From Syntrophaceae bacterium (GTDB taxonomy: Bacteria; Desulfobacterota; Syntrophia; Syntrophales; Smithellaceae), in NCBI GenBank assembly GCA_018056765.1, contig JAGPFA010000009.1, positions 1-64,000 of the forward strand: DNA of 64,000 nt, given 5' to 3'. This document shows positions 8,659 through 18,399 of the stretch, one piece after another. How positions within the stretch are numbered: the first letter of the stretch is position 1; every line of letters starts with the position of its first letter. A program made the position numbers and the translations under genes. The notes beneath the pieces were generated by a model, which saw only the letters and a program-made list of their open reading frames with translations, ran no database searches and was not told the DNA's origin.

Positions 8659-10227
8659 CTATATAATAACCGGCGGAGCGTAGCAGCCGGCTTCAATGCC
8701 ATCGTCCCGGTCGGCCCTGAGCGCCGCCGGCAGGTACTCCAGTATGTCCGTGGCGGTTATGCCGTCACGCCCCTTCTCTTTGGCCGCCAGATCGCCTGCG
8801 TAACCATGCAGGAAAACGCCTTTGCGCGTAGCCTGCTCCGGGGCGAGCCCCATGCCCAGCATGGCCGCAATACAGCCGGTCAGCACATCACCGCTTCCGG
8901 CAGTGGCCATGCCCGGATTGCCCGTAAGATTTACATACACGCGCCCCTCGGTTGTGCCAATCAATGAGTGGGCCCCTTTAAAAACAACCGTGGATCGCAG
9001 CCTGCCGGCCACTTCCAGCAGGACACCTGTCTTGTCGTCATTCACCGCCGTGACGGTTTTGCCCGCCAGGCGCGCCATTTCTCCGGCATGCGGCGTCAAA
9101 ATGGTCGGTGCTTTTCTTTTCGGCAGTATTTCCGGCCTCTCGGCAATCGCCGTCAAGCCGTCGCCATCGAGTAAAAGAGGCTTTTTGATGACGGCGGACA
9201 GTTCCCGGATCAGTTTTGCCGTATCTTCCTGGAGCGACAGACCGGGCCCCATCACAACCATGTCCGCCCTTTCCGACAAAGCCAGAAGCTCCGGCTTTGC
9301 CTTTAGTGACAGAGTCAAAGATACGGTTTCTCTTTGCGGATGATAAACGATTTCCGGCCCGGCCTGCGCGATGAACGGTATGACTGACGCGGGCGCGGCA
9401 AGCCTTGCATAGCCGCCGCCGGATTTGAGAAACGACATGGCGGAAAAATAAGGGGCGCCGAAATAATTAGCTGCACCGGCGATGAATAAAACATCACCCA
9501 TTGCTCCCTTATAGGCCTGGGCATATCTGGGCGGGAGCATCACACGGTCATTGGTCCCGATGAGTAAATCATCCCGTTCGTAAAGAGACGGCGGAAAAGA
9601 GATGTGCGTCACGGCCAGAGTGCCGCAATGCTCATAGCCGGGATAGAGCAGATTCCCCGGTTTGGGCAGCCCGAAGGCCACCGTCCAGGTTGCTTTTACC
9701 GCATTTCCCAGCACGGCGCCGGTATCACCGGCGATGCCGGAGGGAATGTCGAGGCTCAGGACAGGCCGGCCGGAGTCATTTATGAGCGTGATCACGTCGG
9801 CAGCAAGCCCTTTAATGTCCCGGTCAAGACCGGTACCAAAAATCGCGTCTATCACCACGTCACAATGGGACACGTCCTGTTTGACTTCCTCCGCCCTGCC
9901 GATGAGCTGCACGTCACCGCCCAGATTGCATAAAATGTCGTAGTTGGTTTTAGCGGCTCCCTGATATTTCTTTGGGGAAACAATGAGAAACACCCTGACC
10001 ATTCCCCCCATAGAAGTGAGCAGACGCGCCAGCACAAGCCCGTCACCACCGTTATTGCCCGCGGCACAGAAGATGACAAATTTTTTGCCCGAAATGCCTG
10101 TCTCCCGCCATAGCAGGCCGGCCGCCGCCTGGGCGGCATTTTCCATCAAAATTTCTTCTGAGATTCCAAGTATTTCGATCGCATAGCGATCCATCCCGCG
10201 CATTTGCTCGACCGTTGCCAGCTTCAT
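8659..10227 (-). CDS. nnrD: Bifunctional NAD(P)H-hydrate epimerase / ADP-dependent dehydratase
   Basis: Repairs hydrated NAD(P)H: the N-terminal half interconverts the R and S epimers, and the C-terminal half dehydrates the S form using ADP or ATP. At 522 residues it is the fused form. The epimerase (about residues 1-215) shows NNGGDGLVLARLL and DIPSGI. The kinase-like dehydratase (about 225-510) shows DGDGLTAI and the ribokinase-type signature NPGMATAGSGDVLTG. The ATG follows GGGGGAGAG. It stands alone between nifU and an alcohol dehydrogenase. A short GC-rich inverted repeat at 8620-8634 lies downstream. Confidence 0.93.
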   Translation of the reverse strand: MKLATVEQMRGMDRYAIEILGISEEILMENAAQAAAGLLWRETGISGKKFVIFCAAGNNGGDGLVLARLLTSMGGMVRVFLIVSPKKYQGAAKTNYDILCNLGGDVQLIGRAEEVKQDVSHCDVVIDAIFGTGLDRDIKGLAADVITLINDSGRPVLSLDIPSGIAGDTGAVLGNAVKATWTVAFGLPKPGNLLYPGYEHCGTLAVTHISFPPSLYERDDLLIGTNDRVMLPPRYAQAYKGAMGDVLFIAGAANYFGAPYFSAMSFLKSGGGYARLAAPASVIPFIAQAGPEIVYHPQRETVSLTLSLKAKPELLALSERADMVVMGPGLSLQEDTAKLIRELSAVIKKPLLLDGDGLTAIAERPEILPKRKAPTILTPHAGEMARLAGKTVTAVNDDKTGVLLEVAGRLRSTVVFKGAHSLIGTTEGRVYVNLTGNPGMATAGSGDVLTGCIAAMLGMGLAPEQATRKGVFLHGYAGDLAAKEKGRDGITATDILEYLPAALRADRDDGIEAGCYAPPVII

Positions 10228-10514
10228 TTCGCTCTCCCCCGGGCAAGTTTAATTAATTTTTTATATTACCTGATTTCATAAAAAATAGCCCCTGCTTTTT
10301 GCCGCATATTCTCTTACAGTTTTAATCAAGTGCCCGGGATAAGAGGCTGCTTTCCCCTCGGACGGCCGCATCAGAGTGTGGACATCAACGCCTTTTCCGG
10401 CGGCAATAAAACAGATTGCCACGATTTGTCATCCTGAAGTCACGCTTTTGCCGGAACATCCTGACCAAAAATAGCCAAACAGAGAATTGATTGACCCATC
10501 GCCAGATGTATTGA

Positions 10515-11543
10515 CTAAATCATCCTCAACACTTTCGCGCCCCGGTTATGTCCCGCCTTCAATTCCGCCAGCGCCCGGTTGGCCTCACCGAATTCGTACA
10601 CTTCAACTTCCGGGATAATCGGTATGACAGATGCGATGCGTAAAAAATCCTCAATGTCGCGGCGCGTCACATTGGCCACGCTTTTGATTTCCTTTTCCTG
10701 CCACAGGTGCAGCGGATAGTCGAGCCGCATTACTTCGCTTTTATCCCTGTTCTCTTTACGAATGGCATTAATTACCAGGCGGCCGCCCGCAGCAAGATCG
10801 GCCAGCGCCTCCACCACCGGCTTCCATGCCGGAGTCGTGTCAATTATCGCGCGAAGCGGCCGGGGGCTTTTCTGGCCCGTATCTCCCGCCCAGCAGGCGC
10901 CCATCTCCACAGCGAAGCGCCGCTGGCTTTCTGAACGGGCAAAAACATAAATTTCAGATTCCGGATAGAGATGACGCGACAGTTGCAAAACAAGGTGGGC
11001 CGACGCACCAAAGCCGGTAAGCCCCAGAGGCTCACCGTTTTTTATCCCGGCCAGAACAAGCGAACGCCATCCGATGGCGCCCGCACACAAAAGCGGCGCT
11101 GCCTGCAGATCGTCAAATATCTCCGGCACCGGAAAAGCGAAGTCCTCCGCTACTGTAACATACTGGGCGTAACCACCCGGTATATCGCGCCCCGTTGCTT
11201 TGAAGTCCGGACAGAGATTCTCAAGCCCGCCCAGGCAATATGAACACTGCAAGCAGGCCAACCCGATCCAGCCGATACCCACCCGCAGACCGGCCGGATG
11301 TTTCCCGGCTTGTGGTCCATGGCCGGCCACAACACCGACAATCTGATGCCCCGGGATAAAAGGAAAAGCCACCGGAGGCGTCCGTCCTTCAATTTCGTCA
11401 AGCTCCGTATGACAGACGCCGCAGGCCGTGACACGCACCAGTATTTCTCCGCGCCCCGGCACCGGGTCGGCCAGCTCCACAAAAGAAAGCGGCGTTGGAT
11501 TTTCATTAACGTTCGTAATTTTTTCCAAAACCGCCGCTTTCAT
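10515..11543 (-). CDS. Zinc-dependent alcohol dehydrogenase family protein
   Basis: Medium-chain dehydrogenase of the MDR superfamily, expected to oxidise an alcohol or reduce an aldehyde with NAD(P). The 342-residue protein has the catalytic zinc motif CGVCHTELDEIEG and HQIVGVV. A structural-zinc loop with the usual cysteine cluster (CLQCSYCLGGLENLC) follows, then a Rossmann domain with GFGASAHLVLQ. The AdhA-type branch (alcohol dehydrogenases resembling those of Bacillus and Archaea) fits, but the substrate is not readable. It ends at 10515. About 34 bases separate it from the upstream aldolase gene, so it could be the last gene of the fbp-aldolase transcript. Confidence 0.85.
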   Translation of the reverse strand: MKAAVLEKITNVNENPTPLSFVELADPVPGRGEILVRVTACGVCHTELDEIEGRTPPVAFPFIPGHQIVGVVAGHGPQAGKHPAGLRVGIGWIGLACLQCSYCLGGLENLCPDFKATGRDIPGGYAQYVTVAEDFAFPVPEIFDDLQAAPLLCAGAIGWRSLVLAGIKNGEPLGLTGFGASAHLVLQLSRHLYPESEIYVFARSESQRRFAVEMGACWAGDTGQKSPRPLRAIIDTTPAWKPVVEALADLAAGGRLVINAIRKENRDKSEVMRLDYPLHLWQEKEIKSVANVTRRDIEDFLRIASVIPIIPEVEVYEFGEANRALAELKAGHNRGAKVLRMI

Positions 11544-11577
11544 TTTCTTCGCCTTTTGTGTCCGGCTTCCGCAGCGG

Positions 11578-12972
11578 TCAGTTCTTCAGCGCCGCGGGCA
11601 TTTTCAGGGGGACATCCACTGTTTTTACGTGCTCATCCAAAAGGGCACGCGTGTCGTTAACACTGAGCTTGTCAAACAGGAAGGCAAACTGTCTCTCCAG
11701 ACCGGCGCAAATGCCGTCGCGGATGTCGGCGGGCAAATGCCACATCTCCAGCTTAAAAGGTCCGAATCCTTTTTTACGGGTCTTGTAGATAAACTGCTCT
11801 TGTGTGTCGCCTTCCTTCCATTCATCCTTCATTTCCGCTTTCAGGTGATCATAAATTTTTTCGCGCAGCTCTGCGGGGAAAAGTTCACTGTCATAAATCA
11901 TGTTCTGAAAACCTGTTGCCAGGTGGATTTCTGCTGTGCCGGTGGCCGGAAAACGGTCGAACGCCTCATCCGGCAATGTGGAAGCGCCGTGCTGTACAGC
12001 TCCGGCCAGGCCATAGTCAGTACGCGACGTCTCGGATAATTTTTGCAAAACGTCAAAATCAATCTTAACTTTGGCCACTGTCCCGTCGGCCAGCGGCACA
12101 CCACCGTGCGTGGTCCCCGTCTGCACACTGATCTTGCTGATTCCTTTGTAGTCCTCGCCGTTCTTTTTAAGTTCAGACAGATAGCCGTCCATAAATGCCT
12201 TGAGCTCTTCGACGGTGGAATTTTTACCGCCCACCTCCCCGATTTCCCCGCCCACGGAAATCGTAATACCTTCAGGCTCCAGATCACGGATCATCACGGT
12301 CAGCTGCGCCGCCAGTGAAAAGTTTGTCCGCTGCTGCTCTGTGACATCGGGCTTGGACAAGTCCACCAGAGTGGAAGTGTCGATATCGATATTGTAAAAT
12401 CCATTTTCAATCGCTTCCCAAATCAAATTCTTCACGGTTTGCGTCTCTGTCTCCGCATCTCGGGCGAACTTCCCGGCGTTAATCTGAAAGTGATCGCCCT
12501 GCACAAAAATCGGTCCTCTCCAGCCTGTTTTCACGGCGGCCGCCGTCACCGCACAGATATACTCCTGCGGCCGCTGTAACGTATAACCGATTTCCGAACG
12601 GGCAATTTCAAAAATGACCGGCCCGACCTTGCCTTTGATGGCCGCACGAAACACGGCCTGGGCCACATCATAGGTCAGCCCCCGGATGTTGATTGCGGGA
12701 ACAGTGAAACCTGCCGCTTCCTTTCTTCCCATTGCCTCATAAAGTGTTTGAATCGACGAAGAGAAGATACCCAGCGCCGCCGCTCCCCGGCGGATCAGGA
12801 ATGCCGCCGCCTCCTTTGTCGCCGGATCCGGGCTGAAGACAACCGTATAAATCAGGTCATCTATCAGTTTTTTCCGGAACCTGTCCTCATCCAAAATATG
12901 GACGTCCCCGCCGTCACAGGCAAGAACCAACTCACATTCTCTTTTCAACTGATCTTTATTTTCGCAAATCAT
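11578..12972 (-). CDS. Class II fructose-bisphosphate aldolase-like protein (long form)
   Basis: Likely a zinc-dependent aldolase that condenses or splits fructose-1,6-bisphosphate. Visible class II features are the aspartate-histidine pair in VQGDHFQIN, GGEIGEVGG (a metal-ligand loop like EGELG in the family), NIDIDTSTL, and GTTHGGVPL, which resembles the phosphate-binding HGGS loop. At 464 residues it is far longer than common class II enzymes (about 280-360), so its chemistry could differ. The start is placed at the ATG at 12972, which has AAGGAG five bases upstream. A longer GTG reading would overlap that ribosome site. The neighbouring fbp gene supports a gluconeogenic role, which is inference. 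Confidence 0.7.
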   Translation of the reverse strand: MICENKDQLKRECELVLACDGGDVHILDEDRFRKKLIDDLIYTVVFSPDPATKEAAAFLIRRGAAALGIFSSSIQTLYEAMGRKEAAGFTVPAINIRGLTYDVAQAVFRAAIKGKVGPVIFEIARSEIGYTLQRPQEYICAVTAAAVKTGWRGPIFVQGDHFQINAGKFARDAETETQTVKNLIWEAIENGFYNIDIDTSTLVDLSKPDVTEQQRTNFSLAAQLTVMIRDLEPEGITISVGGEIGEVGGKNSTVEELKAFMDGYLSELKKNGEDYKGISKISVQTGTTHGGVPLADGTVAKVKIDFDVLQKLSETSRTDYGLAGAVQHGASTLPDEAFDRFPATGTAEIHLATGFQNMIYDSELFPAELREKIYDHLKAEMKDEWKEGDTQEQFIYKTRKKGFGPFKLEMWHLPADIRDGICAGLERQFAFLFDKLSVNDTRALLDEHVKTVDVPLKMPAALKN

Positions 12973-12989
12973 GACCACTCCTTGATTCG

Positions 12990-13931
12990 TTATTGCTGTT
13001 TCAGATATTCGCCCGCCATTTTTACTTCTGTCGCCGAACCGATATAGATCGGCGAGCGCTGATTAACCGTGGTGACCTCAATGGACAGGATGTCATTCTT
13101 GCCGTCCGTGGCCATGCCGCCGGCCTGCTCGATGATAAAAGCCATTGGCTGCAGTTCAAACAGCAGGCGCAGCTTCCCCTGAGGTGATTTCTTCAGTGCG
13201 GGATAGGTAAAAAGGCCGCCCCGCTTGATGATCACCTGGTTGATGTCCGGCACGAACCCGCCGCTGTAGCGCAGCTTGTAGCCTTCTCTCTCCAGGGCAT
13301 CGACGAATTTCAAATGATTGTCCGTCCAGTCTTTGCGCAGGCCTCCCGGCGAAAAAATTGACCCTTTTTCTTTGAGCCGGATATTTTCTTCAGACAGGAC
13401 ATATTCGCCTTCCCGGTCCAGAACAAACTCATGAGCGCCCTTGCCGGCCGAATAGATCATGGTAATCAGCGGCCCGTAGGTGATGTAGAGCGCGCCCACC
13501 ATGGAATTCCGTCCACAGTCAAAAAGCGACTTTTTGTGAATACCGATAATGGTGCCGATGGCCAGGTTTGTGTCCACCAGTGACGACCCGTCGAGCGGAT
13601 CGGCAGTTACGATATAAGATTCGTTTCCCTTGCCGATGTTGACAATGTCATCGCGCTCCTCCGAGGCGTATTGGCTCACAAATCCGGAGTGCTGCAGTTT
13701 GTTTTTGATAATTTCGTCACTGATGCGATCCAATGCCAACTGATCTTCTCCATATACGTTTTTGAACCCCGCCAGCTTCCGGTTGGACTCGTGAATCTTG
13801 GCGGAGATATATTTGCCGACCACGGCAATTTGCCAGATCAGGCGGCGCAACTCCACCTCCACGCCGGCAAGCCACATATGGCGCCTCAAATCAACGATGT
13901 TTTTTGTAAAATCATTTATTCTTTCTCCCAT
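12990..13931 (-). CDS. fbp: Fructose-1,6-bisphosphatase, class 1
   Basis: Removes the 1-phosphate from fructose-1,6-bisphosphate, the committed step of gluconeogenesis. The metal-binding signature DPLDGSS is present, as is the preceding region with ASEERDD. The C-terminal GGMATDG motif corresponds to the substrate site. The 313-residue length is close to the class 1 norm (about 330). The ATG follows AAGGAG. It lies 17 bases upstream of the aldolase, so both enzymes would be made from one message, and its 5' end overlaps the stop of the upstream hybrid kinase by 16 bases. Confidence 0.93.
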   Translation of the reverse strand: MGERINDFTKNIVDLRRHMWLAGVEVELRRLIWQIAVVGKYISAKIHESNRKLAGFKNVYGEDQLALDRISDEIIKNKLQHSGFVSQYASEERDDIVNIGKGNESYIVTADPLDGSSLVDTNLAIGTIIGIHKKSLFDCGRNSMVGALYITYGPLITMIYSAGKGAHEFVLDREGEYVLSEENIRLKEKGSIFSPGGLRKDWTDNHLKFVDALEREGYKLRYSGGFVPDINQVIIKRGGLFTYPALKKSPQGKLRLLFELQPMAFIIEQAGGMATDGKNDILSIEVTTVNQRSPIYIGSATEVKMAGEYLKQQ

Positions 13932-15961
13932 AAATTCTCCTTCGCGTTCTTATCTTGGGGCCGCGCCAGACTTCTTTCCAGCGTGCCTCTCAGGTCGTCA
14001 AGTGAGTAGGGCTTGGCCAGGGCGCCGGAGAACCCGTATTTCCAGTACTCCTCGATTATCGGATCTTTCGAATAGCCGCTGGAAATGACCGCCCTTACTT
14101 CCGGGTATTCCTCTTTCCATCGCCTTATCGCCGTTTCTCCGGGCTCATCACCTCGCATGGTCAAATCCATGATCATCAGGGCAAATGGATCCCCTTCGCG
14201 CCGGGCCTGCCGGTAAAGCTCCCTTCCTTCGGCATGGCTTTTTGCTGTTTTAATGTCATATCCGAGGTGCTCCAGCATACTGCCTGCCACATCCAGGAGA
14301 ATCTGCTCATCGTCGATGAGAAGAATTTTCTGTTTGTCCCCTGACGGTGATTTGCTCACAGGCGGTGCTTCCGGCCTTGCGTGCTCATCGCTGACGGCCG
14401 GTAAAAAGACCGTAAACACGGACCCCTCCCCCGGTGCCGACTCGACAGAGATAATTCCGTCGTGGCTTTTCACAATGGAATGGCAAATGGCCAGCCCCAG
14501 CCCTATCCCTTTTACGCTGTTGAGGGGTTTCGTGGTGAAGTACGGGTCAAAGACCCGCCTCACGTATTCCGGAGGCATGCCGGCGCCATGGTCACGTACA
14601 TACCAGCGAATGTACCTTCCTGCTTTGAGCTTCTCATTCCTGTCTTCGGCAAATTCGGTATTTTCAGCGCCGATTTCCACAATGCCGCCCAGAGGCATGG
14701 CCTCACAGGCGTTGGTCACGAGAGAATGAACTACCTGGCGCATCTGGCCTTCGTCAATCTGTGCCGGCCACAATCCGTCCGGAAGTAAAAGTCTGCATTC
14801 CACATTTTTACCGCTCAGGGCGAAATCGGCCGCTTCCCGGATAGCGTCGGCAATCGCCATCGTTTTCCTCTGGAAAGTACCTCCGCCGGAATAGGTGAGC
14901 AACTTGCGTGTCAGAGCTCTGGCCTTCATGCAATGTTCTTCGGCACTTGTCAGTAAGGTATAGACAGGACTCTGGGGAACAGATTTAAGCTTGGCCAGAG
15001 ACAAAGACCCGAAGACAGCCATAAGAATATTATTGAAATCATGGGCGATCCCACCAGCCAGAAGACCGATCGATTCCAGCTTCTGCGCCCGGGCCAGTTC
15101 CGTCTCCATAAGGCGCCTGAGGGTAATATCGCGTCCCATGCACTCAAGGCAAATCAGCAGGCCGTCCCCGTCGCGAACGGCAACGACGGTATAGTCCATG
15201 ACAACCGTCTGTCCGGTTTTTGAAGTTCCCATTACGATCATGTTTCTCAGGACGCTTTTTTCGTTCCCGCCCCGCCCCAGCTCATCGGCCCACGCCTGAA
15301 TGTGGCCGGAACCGATAACCTTCTGCCTGATGCCTTCGTTGCTTTGGTATTCTTCCAAAGAGTAACCGAATGTATTGCCTGCCGCAGTGTTGATAAAGGT
15401 AATCACACCGCCCGGCATCCCGATACGAAAAAGGGCCTCATCCGAGTATTGCGCCAGCCGCTCATAAACAGCTCTGACTTCGTCTTTTTCAGCCCTGACT
15501 TTACTATACTCGGCACGATCTCTGATGATGGCGACAATGCCCGCCAACTGGCCGTTCTGATTATAATAGGGTCCGGCATTGATCAGAAATGGCCCGCGGC
15601 ATTCACCGGAAAGATCCAGATAGCATGCCTCATCCACCATCTGTTTTCCGGTCTCCAGGCTCCTTTGCAAAATGGAGTAAGCCTGCCCCGGGGCACTTCC
15701 CGTGCATTTGAAGTCCCAGCGGGGATCGTCCAAAGCCCCGCCGAGAATGTCTCCGAGACAGCAGCCGACCATATCTTCCATTGCTTCATTGACGTACGTG
15801 ATGCAACCCTGGCGATCAATGATCATAAGACCGTCACTGACCAGGGACAACAGGTGGGTAAAAGACCGTTTTAATTCATTGAGGGCGGCGACGTCCGATT
15901 GTAATTTTTCTACTTCCTTGTGCAAATCATCCGCCGTTGAGTTTGGCTTCATGGTTTCCAT
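13916..15961 (-). CDS. PAS-domain hybrid histidine kinase with C-terminal receiver
   Basis: A 681-residue soluble sensor kinase. A short coiled coil (about 10-35) leads into a PAS domain (about 35-150), a second PAS domain (about 165-285), a HisKA domain with the phospho-accepting histidine in GGIAHDFNN (H307), an ATPase domain with TNACEAM, DHGAGMPP and KGIGLGLA, and a receiver with LIDDE and the aspartate in IMDLTM. No membrane segment is visible, so it senses a cytoplasmic signal. HisKA sequences of this AQKLESIG type often act in phosphorelays. The cysteines around VGCCLGD and the WDFKC region of PAS1 could bind a cofactor, which is speculative. No partner output regulator is adjacent. 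Confidence 0.9.
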   Translation of the reverse strand: METMKPNSTADDLHKEVEKLQSDVAALNELKRSFTHLLSLVSDGLMIIDRQGCITYVNEAMEDMVGCCLGDILGGALDDPRWDFKCTGSAPGQAYSILQRSLETGKQMVDEACYLDLSGECRGPFLINAGPYYNQNGQLAGIVAIIRDRAEYSKVRAEKDEVRAVYERLAQYSDEALFRIGMPGGVITFINTAAGNTFGYSLEEYQSNEGIRQKVIGSGHIQAWADELGRGGNEKSVLRNMIVMGTSKTGQTVVMDYTVVAVRDGDGLLICLECMGRDITLRRLMETELARAQKLESIGLLAGGIAHDFNNILMAVFGSLSLAKLKSVPQSPVYTLLTSAEEHCMKARALTRKLLTYSGGGTFQRKTMAIADAIREAADFALSGKNVECRLLLPDGLWPAQIDEGQMRQVVHSLVTNACEAMPLGGIVEIGAENTEFAEDRNEKLKAGRYIRWYVRDHGAGMPPEYVRRVFDPYFTTKPLNSVKGIGLGLAICHSIVKSHDGIISVESAPGEGSVFTVFLPAVSDEHARPEAPPVSKSPSGDKQKILLIDDEQILLDVAGSMLEHLGYDIKTAKSHAEGRELYRQARREGDPFALMIMDLTMRGDEPGETAIRRWKEEYPEVRAVISSGYSKDPIIEEYWKYGFSGALAKPYSLDDLRGTLERSLARPQDKNAKENLWEKE

Positions 15962-16140
15962 CTTTCCGGCACTGATACTATAATTGACGGTTCGTCACAT
16001 ATCGTAAGTCACTAATCAAATATCTACCGCCTTGACAAGCACAAAATTATCGTGAAAAAACGTCGGCCGTAAACGTAGAGAGAGAAATAATGTGATATTA
16101 TTGTGGATTACTGTTTTCCGACTCTTTTGGCAGATGTTTT

Positions 16141-17061
16141 TCAGGACGGCTGCCTTTTGTCGATCCTGTAGCAGCTTCCCTGATGCTGTTTGGCGAATTT
16201 TTTCATTTCGGCGGCGATCTGTGCAATCTCACCGAAATGTGTGAAGGCGCGGCCGCGGGTTTCAGCAATACCAATGGAAATTCCCATCAGCGGAAACTGC
16301 GAAGCTTTTCCGCGGCGGTCGAAGGACTTTATATAACCCCGTTTCAGATCCAATGGATCATAAAGCCCGGTAATCAGGCTGTCGAAGGCCTTGATAATCT
16401 CCACAGCCGCCTCTTCCGCCAGCGATTGATCGATTATAAAAACAAAATCATCACCGCCGATATGGCCGACAAAGCTGCCCTGAGGCTGTTTACTTTTAAT
16501 GACACCAAGAATAATCCGGCCGGTCATTTTGATGGCTTCATCACCACGGCTGAAACCGTAGCGGTCATTAAAAGGCTTGAAAAAATCGAGGTCCGCGTAG
16601 CCAAAGGCAAACTCGCTGCGTCCGTCAATGCGTTCCTGGATTTTCTTGTTGATGGAAATATTGCCGGGCAGTCGCGTCAGCGGGTTGATTTCCACGATGC
16701 GCTCCGAACGCAGTATGGATAAATTCACCCGTGCCGCAAGATCCGTCTCCAGATCGGCGCGGCGTATATAATCCTCAACCAGCCACCTGTCCCAGTCCGG
16801 CTTGCCGAAAGCCTCGGACAAAACCGCCAGCACAGGCAGTTGCTGGAACATCGGATCGGATTTCAATGCGTTCAAAACCGCGACACTGTCCTCTTCTTCG
16901 CCGGTCATATTCATCACGATGAGATTGGGAACAGCATTATAAATATAATCAAGCGCAGAGGACATGTTGCTGAAAACAACAACCTGATAAATATCTTTCA
17001 GATGACGCTCAATGATCCCATTGAGAATTACGTCTTTGGAAACAACGGCAATGTTTTTCAT
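16141..17061 (-). CDS. Diguanylate cyclase-type (GGDEF) response protein
   Basis: A 306-residue protein with an N-terminal receiver-like domain (about 1-120: AVVSKDVI, then LIVMNMTG) and a C-terminal GGDEF domain. In the receiver the phospho-acceptor position appears to be asparagine (MNMTG) rather than aspartate, so classical phosphorylation is doubtful. The cyclase signature is GGDDF, preceded by YADLDFFKPFNDRYG, which is the intact substrate-binding strand. GGDDF retains the acidic residues, so activity is possible. The start is placed at MKNIAVV with GGAG upstream, not at the longer frame beginning further out. It sits downstream of an HDOD gene and a PilZ gene, giving a small c-di-GMP neighbourhood. 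Confidence 0.85.
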   Translation of the reverse strand: MKNIAVVSKDVILNGIIERHLKDIYQVVVFSNMSSALDYIYNAVPNLIVMNMTGEEEDSVAVLNALKSDPMFQQLPVLAVLSEAFGKPDWDRWLVEDYIRRADLETDLAARVNLSILRSERIVEINPLTRLPGNISINKKIQERIDGRSEFAFGYADLDFFKPFNDRYGFSRGDEAIKMTGRIILGVIKSKQPQGSFVGHIGGDDFVFIIDQSLAEEAAVEIIKAFDSLITGLYDPLDLKRGYIKSFDRRGKASQFPLMGISIGIAETRGRAFTHFGEIAQIAAEMKKFAKQHQGSCYRIDKRQPS

Positions 17062-17210
17062 CTTCTCCGCTTCCTTCCGTTTACAGTCCGCCGACGGCAA
17101 CGGACAGCCGCATGCCCGCTTTGGCTGCCTTGAGATGGCCCGGAAGCGAGACGGACATCAGATACACGGGCAACGTACTTCCCGAAGACGAAGCTCCCAT
17201 GATAAAGACG

Positions 17211-18035
17211 CTATGATATATCCTCGGCGGTGGCCATATTGTTTTCCGTCTCCTGAAGAACTTCCAGTATGTCCTGCTCGGAGAGACCAAGCAATTCAAA
17301 AGCCACCGGATGAACTTCCGGTACAAGTTTCTCGCCGGCAAAACCGAAACCGCGTGCCCGTGTCAGCAGATCGGCCAGGTGCACAATGGCGGTTTCCAAA
17401 GGGGCGCTTTTTGCCGTGGTCGGCTGGTGGTGACAGGCGATCACTTCAATCAGATTTGCCGGGAAGCGCCATTTCTCAGCCAGCCACCCCCCTACATCGG
17501 CATGCGTGGCGTTGAATTGTTTTTTCTCCGCTTCGTAAATGGAAATATTCCGGCGTGCGGCTTCCGTCATTGCTTGCTCATATTCGGCGGCAAATTCCAG
17601 AATCAACACAACTTTTCCAATATCGTGCAGTAAACCGGCAACTGATACTTCCTCCGGCTCCTTGAGGTTTTTTTTCTGCGCGATGACGCGCGAGGCTATC
17701 GCCGTGGCCAGAGAATGCTCGTACAATCCACTCATCGTTTTCTGCATCAGATCAAAAACCGAAACCCCCAGAAGCAGCCCTTTGATCACGTTAAGCCCCA
17801 AAAGCATCGTCGCATGGGAAACGGAGGCAATTCTCCCGGGAAACCCGTAAATCGCGGAATTGACCATCTTGAGCACCTTTGTCGTCAGTGCCGGGTCATT
17901 CGATATAAACGAACTGATTTCCACGATGGTTACCCGTGGTTTTTCAAGAATCGTCGACAGTCTCTTGAGTACGCCCGGAATAGTCGGCAGCGTGCTGATG
18001 TTTTCAACCTTATGGCGCAATATTTTCGGATCCAT
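17211..18035 (-). CDS. HDOD domain signalling protein
   Basis: A 274-residue HDOD protein. The early part LPTIPGVLKRL and KMVNSAIYGFPGRI match the HDOD signature, and AGLLHDIGKV retains a histidine-aspartate pair. HDOD proteins are related to HD-GYP phosphodiesterases but usually lack the full metal site, and act as regulatory or scaffold parts in signalling. The ATG overlaps the stop codon of the upstream small gene by one base (TAATG), so the two are coupled. The GGDEF gene lies 149 bases downstream. Confidence 0.88.
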   Translation of the reverse strand: MDPKILRHKVENISTLPTIPGVLKRLSTILEKPRVTIVEISSFISNDPALTTKVLKMVNSAIYGFPGRIASVSHATMLLGLNVIKGLLLGVSVFDLMQKTMSGLYEHSLATAIASRVIAQKKNLKEPEEVSVAGLLHDIGKVVLILEFAAEYEQAMTEAARRNISIYEAEKKQFNATHADVGGWLAEKWRFPANLIEVIACHHQPTTAKSAPLETAIVHLADLLTRARGFGFAGEKLVPEVHPVAFELLGLSEQDILEVLQETENNMATAEDIS

Positions 18036-18331
18036 TATTTATACAGCCCCTTTGTATGTTCTCTGACGGCTTTTTTGATAAGCCCCATAAACGGCTTATC
18101 ATTGACAAGGGCAAAACGGGCCTCGAGCTCGGCCAGCGCCTCCTCCTCCGGAATTGCCTGAACGGGGGATCCCTCGATAGAGACAATGGCTATTTCCATG
18201 TCCCGGACTCTTTCGATCCATTTTTCGTTGAGCTCCGTGCCCTGAGCAAGCATCACCATGCCGGTGGGCCCGGTGATGGGTTTGGCCAGAATCATTCCAG
18301 GCTCAAGCTTATCCACGGTAATTTTTCGCAT
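18035..18331 (-). CDS. Small DUF3391-like protein
   Basis: A 98-residue protein starting MRKITVDKLEPGMILAKPI. This resembles the first strand block of DUF3391, the N-terminal domain often found in HD-GYP phosphodiesterases (the LxPGM pattern). The remainder is helical and charged. Here it is a separate protein directly coupled to an HDOD protein, as if an HD-GYP-type architecture had been split. The start is set at ATG 18331, four bases after GGGGGTG; an in-frame ATG two codons into the longer reading has a poorer ribosome site. Function beyond that is unknown. Confidence 0.65.
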   Translation of the reverse strand: MRKITVDKLEPGMILAKPITGPTGMVMLAQGTELNEKWIERVRDMEIAIVSIEGSPVQAIPEEEALAELEARFALVNDKPFMGLIKKAVREHTKGLYK

Positions 18332-18399
18332 TGTCACCCCCATGATCACTTGCCCCGCGGCACGGCATCCCGCCGGCCGCCCTGCCTGCGGCTCGGGCT

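Noticed and set aside
16031-16060. Plus-strand TTGACA near 16033
   Set aside because: No matching -10 at proper spacing and no plus-strand gene follows.
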